Positions 1 to 12,484 of a DNA stretch of 64,000 nucleotides are shown here, piece by piece. The stretch comes from Hexactinellida sp. DTS-2022. Its lineage: Eukaryota > Porifera > Hexactinellida. The stretch spans positions 11,532,001 through 11,596,000 of the forward strand of contig JAPNXP010000002.1 in the NCBI GenBank assembly GCA_028753945.1, read 5' to 3'. Numbering within the stretch: the first letter of the stretch is position 1; each line of letters starts with the position of its first letter. Under the pieces are notes generated by a model. That model worked only from the letters and a program-made list of their open reading frames with translations, ran no database searches and was not told where the DNA came from. The position numbers were made by a program, and so were the translations under genes.

Positions 1-1030
1 GTATGTAAATCTGATGCATTGGTAGAGGACAGAGGGAAGAGGCGAACAATGGTTTACCATTTCTTGCGGAGACTAGAAACCATTATCGCTAAAACCGTCT
101 AAATTGGATCTTCTATGTCGAGTGTAAGTGCAATGATGTTACCCCCCTTATCCGCAATCTCTGAATTGATATGAACTTCATCAATTTGGACGATGAGGTT
201 CTTTTGCTGGAGTGAGAAGTCTTTTGTTTCATTTTTTAGGAAAACAAAGTATTCGCTCTCTAACCCAATATGATTGTACAGCCTCTGTAATGTGTGGAAA
301 TGTGGGAGTGATAAATTATCAATTATCAATTGATTGCAAGTTGTTATAACAGGAGTGGGAGTAGATATGAGCCTTGATCGACAAAGCTAAAATTCAGAAT
401 TGTATAATTCCACAAATATATAAGGAGCTTGTTGTTGAAATATATAACTACGTACCTGTGTAATAATGTTGTATCTACGCGCCTATTTTTTGGAACCATG
501 ATATTCTCAACTTGGCCTAAAATGAATTGAAGTCGAGGGAGGTGTGTAGATTTCACATTATCTTCTTATTTTTCGATACACTCCTCTATTTTATCAATTG
601 CATCAATGATATGTACTTTAACTGAATTAACATGATGACATATAGAATCAGTCTCAGAACCAGTCTTTACGTACAATTTCACTAAAAAGAGCTTTAACTT
701 GGCGTATATCATGTAGGGAATTCAGGGAGAGAGAAATCGGTTCGTTTTCTTAAAAAGCGTTGGTAATTAAATCCGAATTAACAGATAGACTGGCTTCAAT
801 TCATAACATTTATTTTTCTAACCGTGGTAGTAATAATGAATTGAACTATTACTCGAATACCAATAACCCAGTTCTGAAGAGATATCAAATTGATCTTTTG
901 CTTCAATGCGTCAAGAGTGGCATTACAATACTTCTCCTGATCAGCTTTGATAAATTGTTGACTTTCCTATTTTACCTGAGTAAAGAAATGTTCTTCTTTC
1001 TCCTCAAACTTCATACACGTGAGAATAGTT
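1..1030 (-). pseudogene. P-element-like (THAP family) transposase fragment, cut by the window edge
   Basis: Minus-strand pieces match in order the transposases at 21979-24738 and 58026-61109. They include a segment like RLQFILGQVENIMVPKNRR (556-480) and a catalytic-type block with IVQIDEVHINSE followed by a KGGN stretch (about 200-110). The first catalytic aspartate of the RNase H-like fold is the D of the DEVH block. A candidate 69-bp intron lies at 387-455 on the minus strand (GTACG donor, TTTTAG acceptor); the 21979 copy is uninterrupted there. Frameshifts and stops occur beyond 560, and the N-terminal half to about 1030 is followed only by weak collinearity. No TIR is visible, because the gene's 3' side runs off the window. 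Family call is confident; the right boundary is approximate. Confidence 0.7.
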
Positions 1031-1088
1031 TTAACTACGTGCAAAAGTAATTAGTGAGAATACTTATTACTTTTGCACGTAGTTAAAA
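1029..1088. repeat. Perfect inverted repeat, 23-bp arms
   Basis: Arms 1029-1051 and 1066-1088 are exact reverse complements around a 14-base loop (arm starts TTTTAACTACGTGCAAAAGT). It sits at the edge of the P-like fragment. It could be a small palindromic element end or a transcribed hairpin. Confidence 0.8.
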
Positions 1089-1273
1089 GGAAAATCTATG
1101 CAATAAATACTATTAGACTTATTCACTTCAAATCAAAGTCAAAAGATTTTTGAGCTTCACATCGTGACGAATTTTATATTTTTCAATTTTGTATTAAATA
1201 TAGCAAGTTTGTTGTTTCATGTGATAATTATTTCTTACATTGCTTTTATATCTTTTGAGTTATAAGCTTCAAA

Positions 1274-1686
1274 CAGAGATGCAGCGGTCCGGAAATTTCA
1301 TGGACCGGAGCGGACCGTGATGATTTTCTTCTGGACGGTCCGGACCGGTCCAGTTGTATGATAAAAATATTGGATCGGTCTGGACCGGTCCAGACCGATG
1401 AACCGGTCAAGACCGTTATATCCCTTATTTGGACACTTACAGACCGCATAGTAGAGTGGCTAATTATATTAACTTGTATTTTTAAGATACTTATTACTTA
1501 TGTGCTTGTAAACTATATAAAATAACGGATTGGAGCCTGATCGTTTGCCCAATCTAGGATCAGTCCAGACCTATGAACGGTCTAAACCGATGAACCGGTC
1601 CAGACCGCTATGTCGTTAATTTGGACGGTCCAGACCGCACTTGAAATATGAGACCGGTCGGTTCGGTCCAGACCGCTGCATCTCTG
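1274..1686. mobile_element. Non-autonomous hAT element (413 bp)
   Basis: TIRs begin CAGAGATGCAGCGGTC and end GACCGCTGCATCTCTG. They are flanked by an identical 8-bp TSD, GCTTCAAA (1266-1273 and 1687-1694), which is the hAT hallmark. The interior is dense in palindromic GGACCGGTCCAGACCG-type motifs. No coding capacity. Confidence 0.9.
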
Positions 1687-1694
1687 GCTTCAAA

Positions 1695-2563
1695 GCATGT
1701 TTTTATATTCCGCTGCTTAGTTAATAATCGTAGGTATGACCCATTTACCAGCTTTGAATATCAACGAGTTGTAAAAGAAATGGTGTAATCTTTTCTGAGT
1801 GAATTTTTTGCCACTCTGTACTTTTAATGTACTAGCTATTTGTTTGTTTCTTCCAAGTTGAGTGAACGACTCGACAGTTTTTCGATATCGGTAACCTTTC
1901 CTAATCTACATTTAGTTATAGGGGCAGCGGAAGCAGTTATAAAGTGGTCAGGCCATGACTTGACCGGCCTAACTAGTGACGTAAGACTGTTCAGACTATT
2001 GGCCTGGCCACAACCTTTTTCAACTTTAGACGCGCCTATAAAAATTTCAGACATTCTGATCCCCATTTACTTGACTGTAACACAATTTTTATGATCTTGT
2101 GAACCCTCATCTGCCTTTCTGACTGATATTTTATTCATGGATCGACGATGAGTTGTTGTAGTTTTGTGTTCTAGGGTCTTTTCAGAACCTGTAATTTTTT
2201 TCTTGTCGTGTACAATATTTGTCGGTTGCTTTCCCTCATATCTTTGGATTTGGTCTCCACAGGCTTGAACTTGCAATAAAGGATGCATTGAGGTTGATAA
2301 TTTTGTTCAGATTTATGAAATGATACTTATAAATTATTACCTCTGTGTAAAGTCTTCAAGGTTAAATTCTTGTCAGCAGCTGAACCAATGTCTCGAGCTA
2401 GGAGAATTTGTGATAACTTGTGCTACCAGTGGTTCAATGAATCATGATACATACGTGGATTGAATTTAGAGGGAAGATAGGAAGCCCTTTCTTTCCAAAA
2501 TTGACCTTATCGAAACCATCTTGCCACTTTTTAAATGCAAGATAAATTGTAAACACGTATGAG
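1695..2563. other. Stretch without a recognised gene
   Basis: Short open frames exist on both strands (minus 2288-2067 then 2066-1836, plus 1840-2094), but none shows a recognisable motif. Nothing else is supported here. Confidence 0.4.
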
Positions 2564-3275
2564 TGTGAAGTTGGATTAGTATTCGACCAGACTCACTCCA
2601 GTCAAATATTTGACTCACTTTTAGTTATCAGATTTGAATAAATTGAGTATCATTCGAAAGACGAGATACGGAGGTATTCCTGATATGATTTATTTTAAAT
2701 TTTTTAAACTTTCAGTTGATTACTTTCATCATACAAACCCGCACTGGTATCTCGTCAAAAATCACTATCTCTAAATTTAGTTACATTTCTGAAAAATTGG
2801 CATTATACTTTTGAGAGAAGGAGGTTTATGTAATAAAACTAAAATATTATTTCAAAATTCCCAGAGATTTTGGAGTTATATACATTAAACTTTAAGTTGG
2901 GAAAATTAGTGGAAGTCGAAATTAGGAAAGTCCACTTAGAAGGAACAGTGCAAAGTGTCAATTCCTATCCAATATCAAACTGAATCTAATTTAGTTTGGT
3001 TTCATTCGTCAGAGGAGACACGGAGGTTTACCTCAATGTTATTAGATTCTCGAATATTCCCTAAATAACAGACAAATCATTCTTTTGAAAATGGCGTAAA
3101 CCTCTGTTTACATGGTGTTCTCTTTTCAATCTTTGAACTCAATTTCCCGACATCAAATATAAGCATAATCGATTCAAACTTTACAGATACTTTCTATGAT
3201 ATATTACAATTCATTTTCCCGAAAAAAAAACATGGGTCGCAAATAATTTCTTTCAGAATTTATTGATTTCTCCAA
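2564..3275. repeat. Left arm of a ~710-bp long inverted repeat
   Basis: The arm begins TGTGAAGTTGG and matches the reverse complement of 10145-10855 almost throughout. Examples are GACTCACTCCAGTCAAATAT and GTAAACCTC-type segments with scattered substitutions. It faces the right arm across about 6.9 kb holding the decayed OTU gene, so the pair may be the TIRs of a large DNA transposon. No TSD could be assigned. Confidence 0.8.
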
Positions 3276-3687
3276 AATGTTTCAATTCCGATCTCATTAT
3301 TTTATTTATTAAAGCCTTCTTTTTTTTCATCATTAACATCAATATTAGTGATATCATTTATACTATCTACGTAATGTAACACAATTCATTCGCTTTCTCT
3401 TAGTTCCCATTCTAGTTTTGAGTTTCATCTAATAATAGCAGATTATATTATTGCAACTATATAACTAGACATCAGATGATTGGAATGCAAACAGAATCAG
3501 TAAACATTGAATTATTCTGGTTGAAATAATGGTAGGTGACAATTATATGAAATTTACAAATACACGAAGAATGGCATCCACAATGTGTGCTTGTATCAAT
3601 TCCCACTGCTTTTGGATTGATCTTACTTATCCAATTCCAAGAAGAGATAATGGCATCCAGGCATCTCATTCAAATAATGTGTGTTTA
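3276..3687. other. AT-rich stretch without a gene
   Basis: No recognisable coding or terminal repeat structure between the long inverted arm and the next miniature element. Confidence 0.4.
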
Positions 3688-3872
3688 CCGTGGAGTCTCC
3701 GAATAACGGACACGTTGGGTACATGTCCTTTGCTTGTTGTTTGGAGCTGTCCGATTCTCGGAGACGGCTGAAGTATTAATTACATCCATGGTAAATTCAT
3801 TCCATTCCAGGATGTTTGTCCGTTATAGATGTGTTGTCCGCTTCTCGGAGTGTCCGTTTTGGGAGACTACAG
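3688..3872. mobile_element. pogo-like miniature element
   Basis: The ends are inverted: CCGTGGAGTCTCCGAATAAC at the left, and a right end whose reverse complement reads CTGTAGTCTCCCAAAACG. TA dinucleotides lie on both sides, and TGTCCG repeats fill the inside. It is the same family as 63355-63541. pogo/Tigger elements duplicate TA. The outermost bases differ from CAG, so it is aged. Confidence 0.65.
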
Positions 3873-4130
3873 TATATCAATTCCGACTCCTTTTCTGTAT
3901 TTGCCTTCTTTTAAGAACTATAGGATAATTCTTTACACAAATATTTATAAATCATCCACATGTACATTTAAGAATATAATTTTCCACTTTATATCTGTCC
4001 AACATAAACGTTGTTGAAAATCTTTACTATTTAAGTAGAGGTGGCTGTATAATTGTTTGTTATTGCCTGTAGACATAAGAATTGCAATTTTTCGCTATAA
4101 GAGCCCAAATTATTTTATTCTTCTTTGCTT

Positions 4131-4242
4131 CTATCTATGTAATTAAAAGGATCACTTTGGTTGTGATCCTTTTAATTACATCGATAGAAATGAACTCCCG
4201 TTTTAACGAAGTCCAGTAGTTGGACTTCGTTATAACGGGAGT
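4131..4242. repeat. Two adjacent long hairpins
   Basis: Hairpin 1 has arms 4131-4155 and 4163-4187 (25 bp, one mismatch). Hairpin 2 has arms 4194-4215 and 4221-4242 and carries the ACTCCCGTTWTAACGAAGTC motif. That motif is the TIR sequence of the pogo-like elements at 38678 and 39449, so hairpin 2 is probably an element reduced to its two TIRs. Confidence 0.75.
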
Positions 4243-7200
4243 CGCTTCTAAAATTGGATAACATTCCCCATACAACATTTAATTATTTATTAATGAAAAG
4301 GAAATTTTCTTTAATAATATAATTATACTATAGTTATTAATTAAATGATATCTACGAGGTAATCAATGAATTCATTAATTACTTCGTAGATTTAAATCCA
4401 CCCGTAATATAGGTTCATAATGTACTCCATTATTATTAATATAGATAGAGGCCTGCATTATTTCCTGGGGGAGATTCCAAAGTATCAATTAGTTCAACCC
4501 CTCTACCTGAGAATACCATCCACTTATTACCCATGTCTGAACTAAATACCCAAATATCCGTCTGTAGTATAAGGCCGTAGCAAATTACTCCACATCAGTA
4601 CCCCACGTAGAATTCCTCTTCATATTTGATTTCACTACATAGTCTGCCACGTTACGATAGTTGATTACACTCTTAGGAAATTAAGTGACAGTAAACTTAT
4701 TGCATTTTCCTTCAGCTTACCAACCATATTCTCTGCAACTTTCACCGTACTAAATTAAAACTATCAATTTTTCCAGTCAACCAGTATGATAATGATGCTA
4801 ATAAACAATTTCCATCTCCACCAATTCGCAAACACTTCGAAGGAACATATTCTTTTAAATTTAATTAGCTGGGATATTATCTCTTATGGAATTTGTAGAA
4901 TCCGACAACTATAAATGTAAATCTTCACACAACTTCTTCTGCCCCCGATATGTAAGTGGTTGGATTGCCGGTAATTTATATTCCATGATAGCCACTTCTA
5001 CTAAATCTTAATCGCTAATTATTTCAACTTCGCTTACACGTACTGTATCATCAATAACTTGAGCAACATCTACTGGATTTTCTCCACAAATTGTAGCTAC
5101 CTCTCTGTCTGTTGTACGTTTACTTACACTTTCTACATTAAAATTTACTATTACTACTTAAACTTTTAGACTTGAAATTTTTAAATATCGTACTAACTTT
5201 ATCGATAGTTGGTTTAGTATGACTAAATTTACTCTTCTTACTTTCTAGACTTCTCCTCTTTGCACTCCTCCTCATTCTCCACGCGTAATCTCTTCTAAAC
5301 TTCAAACACTTTATGAGCCAGTGGGGTATAAGCAAATTTAAACGCCGCGAACCTATCGTCTATATTATTATCAACTGTTCTAATGAAATCAGCAGCTCGT
5401 ATCCCGGTCTCTTAAATATATATGCTGTGTTTAACAATTCTGAACCATTTCTCAACAATCGCATAACTGTTTTGCATTCTCTGGCGAATTAACTGTACAT
5501 AAAATTATCCCACTCGACTACGGTAATAATTGCAGATTATAAGATACACTAGATCAAGTTTCGAATTATTTTCGAATTCACTTATTGTGACTAAAGTATT
5601 ACGATAAATCATTTCAATATGTCTACCAAAGGGGTATTTCTCTCTGTAATTTACAGCATTACTCTTAACTACAGTCTCATCCTCGAATTAATTGGGTGCA
5701 TTATTACTAACATTAATCTCCTCCTTAATACATTCTTCTAGTTGGTTTAATTAGTGCAATAAACCCTAGTTTGCTTCTTACTACACAAAATATCACAAAG
5801 TAACTCTAAAGTTGGTTAATTTCATTCATTTGTATACATTTACCCATACGACCAATTACATGCAATATTATTATTTTTAAAGCTTTTATAATTTGAATTC
5901 TTTTTTGAATTATAACTAATTCTGTGCATGATATGAGACGAGCAGTGATGGAGGACTGTTATAATATTATCACCTAAGTTCTCATATTAGCTTTAAATTC
6001 CCAACAATATTGGAAATAATGAAAAATTATTAAACGCTAAACATGTACTGTGCATCATCATAGCCCAACTAAAATCTATCTCAACTTTCTTGAATTTTAA
6101 TTCCATTGTGTTAAATAATTTACACTCAAACACCATTTATTCAGGGAGTGTGAGATCTCAGCGGTGCTATCATCGCTACTTATTATTTCTTCTAATGGAA
6201 TGGGACTGGTGGAAAACTCCGGTTGTTGTATTGTAAGGGCATAGTAATATAATTTCTTAGAACAGGTAGGGAGTTTAGAAATAAGAGAACCCGTCTCATC
6301 TAAATTCATTACAATATTTTTAATTTTCATTAGTTTTAGAATTTCCAGCTACTTATAGGAATACATATGAATAATGAAAGAATCCTGTGCGAAATACTGA
6401 ACATAGCCTGGTAGGGGGGATTCAGGGAGTAGATAACGGAAATACTGCTGGGTTGCTGCTACATCTTCCATAAATTAGAAAACGGCTCCGTAGATTTTAA
6501 TTCGGTTTTGACTTTCCGCAAACAATCTTGGATTTAAGAGAAGTAAAATTACCATAAAGAGACCCTGATAACTTGAATTATTAAACTGTTTATTATAAAT
6601 CTTTCTAACCTACTTATTCATTAATAATTTTCCCATTTTACTATGCTCTCTGCAAGATAGATGGCGACTAAATGCACTGTGCCCATCTGTGTGTTGAAAT
6701 GACAAATATCCTTCTGAGTAAATCTCTACAAGTATATCATTACCAAATTTAGTGCATCATCAATATAAAATATATAAGATCGACAATTTTCAAACTTATA
6801 TGACGCTCTAGCTCTGAAGAAAGGACTATTAACCTAGCGACTATCAGATTTCTTCAACCAATAATTTACAAACTTTAAAACACACATTGGGGCTAAATCT
6901 TTAAAATTTTCAGCAAAAACATTAGTCCAATACTAACCAATCAAGTTATACCATTAGAATTGGGACTACAAATATTATCCCACTCACTCAGTTCGAGATA
7001 AAACTCCCAACAGTTACTACTCAAATTAGTTAGAACTTCAATCTCAGAACTTTCTATCACCATTTGTGTTTCAAAGTTGTCAGTTTTAACATTAGGCACA
7101 TCGTGAGTTCTAGGGAGTGGAAGTTCACTTAATTTACTTACAACTCTAACACAATAATTAGTCATTTACTTTCTGAGCAATTAACACCATCAGCATTGTA

Positions 7201-7295
7201 CTCATCTCTTAACTCCTTTACCCAAGTAATAAAACGTCTCAAGTCATCTCCACTTAAAAACACATTTCTTACCAAACATTTACTTACATGAAACT

Positions 7296-7856
7296 CAGGG
7301 AATGAAAGGTTCACGAACGGACAGAATTGACGCAATTCAGTTCATCTCCAATTGACGCACGTTCAGTTCGTTCAAGTTCACCTCCTAACTTCAGCTCCTC
7401 CAGCGTTCGTTCAGTTCGTTCATGGGCTAACCCGCGTTCGTTCAATCCGTTCAATTCGTTCAATTAAGTTTGTTCAGTTCGTTCAATTCGTTCAATTCGT
7501 TCAGTTCAGTTCGTTCAGTGTACAGTGAGTGGGTCGAACTATTCCGTTTATGATAGACTGTTCGATCCTCCAAGCTGTTATTGAAGTTCAGTTTAAGTTG
7601 GTAGAATCTAAGCTAAGAGACATGAGTCCACTAGGGATGTCCTGAATTGCCACTTTTGCAGTCACCTATTATATTTAATGAATCAATATTATTTAGAATT
7701 TATCATCATTCAATTTAGTTCGTTCAGTTCAGTTCAGTTCGTTCAATTGCCGTTCTGAAACCGTTGGCGTTCGTTCAGTTCGTTCACAGTGAATTGTTTA
7801 AAAGCCTGCGTTCAGTTCAAGTTCAATAAGTTCGTTCGTGAACCTTTCATTCCCTG
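7296..7856. mobile_element. Non-autonomous hAT-like element (561 bp)
   Basis: Perfect long TIRs, CAGGGAATGAAAGGTTCACG... and the inverse ...CGTGAACCTTTCATTCCCTG. The inside is many copies of GTTCA/GTTCGTTCA. A partial target duplication is seen: TGAAACT adjoins the left end and recurs three bases beyond the right end. It interrupts the OTU pseudogene. Confidence 0.8.
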
Positions 7857-8151
7857 AATTGAAACTACATTCAAGTTGTACTTCAGACAATCACAAACCA
7901 CTAAAGGAGCACATTTCACAAAACTTTTACAATAAGTACTTACTATCGTGGGAATAAAATCAAAACACTCATTAAAATAACAAGTTTCCTCGAATTGCAA
8001 AAAACAGAAATATTTTGTGGACAAGTTAATCCATAAAATATAGCACCATATCTACCCATAGCTGACATTCATTTGTATTGAACATGTAATACACATCGTG
8101 ACCATCACTATTTAGAGATCTGAGAATCTGTCTTCAACCGGTCATACATAG

Positions 8152-8677
8152 CAGTGGCGTAACCAGGATTTTCTATGGTGCGGGCCTAGGTTGGTCACGT
8201 TATATTTATACAAAAGGCATAAGTTATGATAGCACACGTTTACTATATATTCAATTTGCCCGAGTTTTTTTACAATGAATATTGATCGAATGGGGTTAGG
8301 TATAAAATATAGCTGATTCAGTTGAAGAGACTATTATGGGAATTACCAGGGGCGTCCTGTCAGGGGGACCCATCGAGTAAATTTATATGCTTTTGTACAG
8401 ATATACTAGCCTTATATTATAAGGCCCCCAAGGGGGCCCTTATAGAACTAGGAGCCCAAATTAGGAGCCCCCCAAGGGAGGATCAGCGGGGATTCACCGC
8501 TGGCTTTTATGGCCACGACACCCCTTGGGAATTACTTATACATAGTTAACAAATAATAAGTACCTAATTAGTTCAACAATTAAAAGAATCGAATAATGTT
8601 TCAAAAAGCATCAATAACAACATATTAATTATTGGTAATCTTCAGGTCCCTCAGGCCCACCCCTGGATACGCCACTG
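8152..8677. mobile_element. Non-autonomous hAT element with a nested insertion
   Basis: TIRs are CAGTGGCGTAACCAGG and, at the right, CCTGGATACGCCACTG. The TSD is 8 bp with one mismatch: ATACATAG (8144-8151) and ATATATAG (8678-8685). It interrupts the OTU pseudogene and holds a second hAT element at 8347-8527. Confidence 0.85.
8347..8527. mobile_element. Nested 181-bp hAT element
   Basis: Ends CAGGGGCGTCCTGTC and, inverted, CAAGGGGTGTCGTGGCC. Identical 8-bp TSD GGAATTAC at 8339-8346 and 8528-8535. The interior (AGGAGCCCAAATTAGGAG) is shared with the element at 30493-30831. Confidence 0.8.
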
Positions 8678-8900
8678 ATATATAGCTTGGTCGGATGCAG
8701 AGTTGACGTTTATCGTCAACTAAATCAAATTCAAGTTTTCTTAAATCTAAGTTATCGAATGTCGAAAATATGTCAGAACACTCAACTACACTTAAACTTA
8801 CTTCCTTAAGAATGGTGGAAGTTACCAATGACGCTCTGCTCGAATAGCTATGTTACTAAGACTATAACTCACGTGAAATTGTTCCTCCGAACTAGGGGGA

Positions 8901-9390
8901 CTTACTAAAGACTTAACTTCGTTCAAAGCCACCATCACCAGGGTTCTTACGTAATAATAATTAATAATAATTATATTTCAGATAATTTCAGTAAATAGTG
9001 GGGTTTATACAAGATAGAGGGCATCAATTTATTAATTGGTGTTGCGTAGATCAGCATTTCCCCGATTTTTTCGATGTGCTCATAATTTGCTTGTAGAGAC
9101 GCTTTAAGGGCGAGATATCAATACTTAAGCGCCTCATTTTATGCAAAAAGATACTCAATTCTGAAATCAAAGCGCATTAAATGGAATGGCGCGTTTAACG
9201 CGCTTTGTGGGGAAAGTGGCGTTGATATATCTGAAAGATTAAATCCAACCGAGTTGTTCCTTTGATAGACTAGGTCAGGTCAGGTCAGGTCAGGTCAATA
9301 TCATGCATGATTAGGTTCAGCTCAGGACAGGTCAGGTCTAGTCAAGGGGTTCAGAAATAGGTTCAGTTTATTCAAAGGTAAGGTCAGATC
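8901..9390. other. Non-coding stretch with a short pentamer run
   Basis: No gene seen. A run of about five AGGTC units lies at 9275-9299, followed by looser GGTCAG/GGTTCAG repeats up to the hAT element at 9391. Confidence 0.5.
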
Positions 9391-10038
9391 CAGGTTTGGC
9401 AGGTTTAACCCACCCCCGGTTTAAACCTCAGTTTAAACCGAGTTTAACCCGGCCCGGGTTAAACCACATTTAGTGGGTTAAACTGGGTTAAACTAGGGTT
9501 CAATTATTAAACTACTAAAGCGGGTTGCAACAGTCCAAAGCTCCCTAGGTTACTTTGGCAAACCTCGACAAATGTTATGCCAACGAAGATCATAAATTTA
9601 TGACAGGAATAGTCTACATTCTTTTGATGACTTCCATTGACTGTTTTAATTAATCTTTCAAACTTAGCGAATCATATTCTGTCAATTTGTAAGCCCTATT
9701 GTTTTGACCCATATATAGTTTCAAATTAGTGACATGTTTTCGCGAGTTCCGAGGACCTGATGAGTTTGACTAGTGATATATATATATATATGTATTTAAT
9801 ATTTATGCACTATTTAGCCCCAAAATTAGATATCATTCTATACTGATTTAACTTAATAATTATGTAATTGGGGATCCTATAGGGGGGAGGCGATTAATAT
9901 AGCGTGAACTTTGATCCAAGTTTAACTCGAGTTTTGCCCTAGTTTAATCCGGGTTAAACTAATAAAACCCGGTTTAAACCGGGTTTAACCCACTGGGGTG
10001 GGCAAAACCTATTTAACCCGGGTTAAATTCCAACCCTG
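9391..10038. mobile_element. Non-autonomous hAT element rich in GGTTTAA palindromes
   Basis: Left end CAGGTTTGGCAGGTTTAACC, and right end whose reverse complement is CAGGGTTGGAATTTAACC. Identical 8-bp TSD GTCAGATC (9383-9390, 10039-10046). Multiple GGGTTTAAAC and GGGTTAAAC motifs form subterminal repeats. Confidence 0.88.
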
Positions 10039-10144
10039 GTCAGATCAGCTCATACACTGACCTTTTGACAAGCCTGGTGCATACATGTGTACTGAGCTAA
10101 CTAAAGTATGAATATTGAAAATTTAATTATTTAGCTATTGCTGT

Positions 10145-10855
10145 CCAAGAAATTAATAAAATTTTGAAATAAATTATTAGCGATCCCTATTTTCTTTTGG
10201 GGGTATGAATTATAATATATCATAGAAAGTACCGGTAAAGTTTGAATCGATTCTGCTTGTATTTGATCTCGGAAAATTGAGTGCAAAGTTTGAAAGGAGA
10301 ACACCATAAAAACAGAGATTTACGCCATTTTCTAAAGAATGATTTGTCTGTTATTTAGGGAATATTCGAGAATCTAATAATATTGAGGTAAACCTCCGTG
10401 TCTCCTCTAACGAATGAAATCAAACTAAATTAGATTCAGTTTGATATTGGATAGGAATTGACACTTTGCACTATTCCTGCTAAGTGGACTTTCCTAATTT
10501 CGACTTCCACTAATTTTCCCAACTTAAAGTTTAATGTATATAACTCCAAAATCTTTAGGAATTTTGAAATAATATTTTAGTTTTATTACATAAACCTCCT
10601 TCTCTCAAAAGTATAATGCCAATTTTTCAGGAATGTAACTAAATTTAGAGATAGTGATTTTTGACGAGATACCAGTGCGGGTTTGTATGATGAAAGTAAC
10701 CAACTGAAAGTTTAAAAAATTTAAAATAAATCATATCAAGGAATACCTTCGTATCTCGTCTTTCGAATGATACTCAATTTATTCAAATCTGATAACTAAA
10801 GTGAGTCAAATATTTGACTGGAGTGAGTCTGGTCGAATACTAAGCCAACTTCACA
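10145..10855. repeat. Right arm of the ~710-bp long inverted repeat
   Basis: Reverse-complement partner of 2564-3275, ending CCAACTTCACA at 10855. Similarity fades inside about 10145. Confidence 0.8.
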
Positions 10856-11409
10856 GTCATAAACACATACTATTTATAGATATTTGCGAAGTATTTGTTT
10901 GTTGTGTTTTGTTTTCTGTTTGCACTATTGTATACCATACATCATGGTTAAGGACCGATTAACCTCACTAAATGGTCATACGAAATGCAATTTCGATGTT
11001 AATATTGATGCTATGGTAATATATGTTCCTGCCAATTTTTATGTAGTATTAGGAATTTTATGGCTTAATGTTTATATACTATATAGGCATAACATTTTAT
11101 ACACAAGGAAATGGTGGTCACTAAGAACTTAAGACCTGAGTTTGGAAAAGTCCCTCTCTGGACATTTATTGAAAAGTGATCTTTTGTTGATTACAATATG
11201 CAACTAGATCTATCTGCAGTTAAATTTTCTAGTTAATCGGAACAATACTTCCAAAGTTTTGACCTTGTGAACATTTCAAAGTCGCTTGACACCATGGAAG
11301 GTCCAATTTTTCAGATTTCTGCAGGGTTTTGAAAATATATTTCTAGAATTTACATTCAATAACAATAAAACTGGCCATGTAGTAACTTTATATATGTTAT
11401 TCAATTTTG

Positions 11410-11900
11410 TCAAATAGTCGATTTACAAAATCAACAAATAAAAAATGTTGATTTTATAAAATCGACATTCTGAAATGCCGATTTTACAAAATCAACTAAT
11501 TAGAAATGTCGAAGTACAAAATCAACAAATAAAAAATGTTGATTTTATAAAATCGACATTCTGAAATTCCGATTTTACAAAATCAACTAATTTGAAATGT
11601 CGATTTACAAAATCAACAAATGAAAATGTTAATTTTATAAAATCGACATATTTTATTCGTTGATTTTGAAAAATCACCCTGGAATATTTTTCCATTCTAG
11701 TAAAAAAAATTCTTTTGGTAAAAAATCTTCTTACAAGTCGGTATATACTCAGGATGAAGCGAATTCTGTACAAAATGCAATGAACCTATGCTTACCCGAG
11801 TAATATAGCCAAAGTCGGACACTTGTTTTAGTTCCGTTGATTCATATTGATTTTGTAAAATCGACATGTTGATTTTGTCAATCAACATTGACAAAATCGA
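11410..11900. repeat. Tandem and inverted AT-rich repeats
   Basis: Two direct units of roughly 110-118 bp (about 11413-11520 and 11521-11640), each built from inverted copies of GTCGATTTTACAAAATCAAC, with further copies at 11840-11900. They lie in the 11140-12290 block that has no counterpart in the intact P-like relative. Confidence 0.7.
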
Positions 11901-12484
11901 CTTAACATATATAAATCTCGGTAATAGACCTAAATTAGTACATGAGCAATACAAAAATTCAAAAATCCAGGCCATTGAAGTAAAATGTGAAAAACGAAAA
12001 TAAACGATTATGGGTGAAAATCTTTGTGCTAGGTCATCCCCATATACGATCCCCATGATGTGTCAGAGTGGATAATTTTATTCTATTTCAGAGATTAATA
12101 TGGAAACATACTACATAGCCAATAAAAACTTATTGCACTTACAAGGAAAATATTATGTTTCAAATGAGTGGAATTCAAATTGAATTTAAATTTTAACAAC
12201 ACATGTATATCGTTGTACATTGTCCGAAGACTTGCTAATATCCATTTTACAAATGCCCAAAGAGTGGCAAAATGTTTTTTCTTTATTTTGTACATTATTT
12301 TAATTAATGCTTTTTCGTTATTTTATACATTATTTTAATAAAATGCTTAATAACCAGTTTAATCAGGCTCGTTTGTATGTGTTTGTTCATTATACACAAA
12401 TTTGATAATATACGAACTCGAATACATTTCCTATCTGAATTGTTCATTGGGACATGACTAATAAGGCTTTTAATTCTATATCTA

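Larger units (their letters stand above)
4390..8900 (-). pseudogene. Decayed TE gene with C-terminal OTU cysteine-protease domain
   Basis: Read on the minus strand, the 3' end (about 4840-4390) keeps an OTU fold. It has the nucleophile motif GDGNCLLASL (about 4818-4790), then a WGTDVE block (about 4605-4590), DIWVFSSDMGNKWM (about 4563-4520), GLYLY and the catalytic-histidine motif HYEP (4422-4411). Upstream come KRRSLESKKSKFSH (about 5240) and two out-of-frame blocks, EKWFRIVKH and ADFIRTVDNNIDDRF (about 5440-5320). Further decayed frames lie at 6330-6097, 7165-6941, 8024-7857 and 8828-8678. Many stops and frameshifts, plus hAT inserts at 7296-7856 and 8152-8677, make it a pseudogene. OTU proteases cleave ubiquitin chains, and OTU domains are known in Ginger1 and some Helitron proteins. 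I do not recognise the upstream part. A shorter relative lies at 45990-47270. The gene sits between the arms of the long inverted repeat. Confidence 0.65.

Noticed and set aside
760..1050. 96-residue plus-strand frame
   Set aside because: It lies antisense to the likely N-terminal part of the P-like fragment and has no motif.
1836..2288. Two consecutive minus frames plus an antisense frame
   Set aside because: No recognisable domain and no supporting start or splice context; left unannotated.
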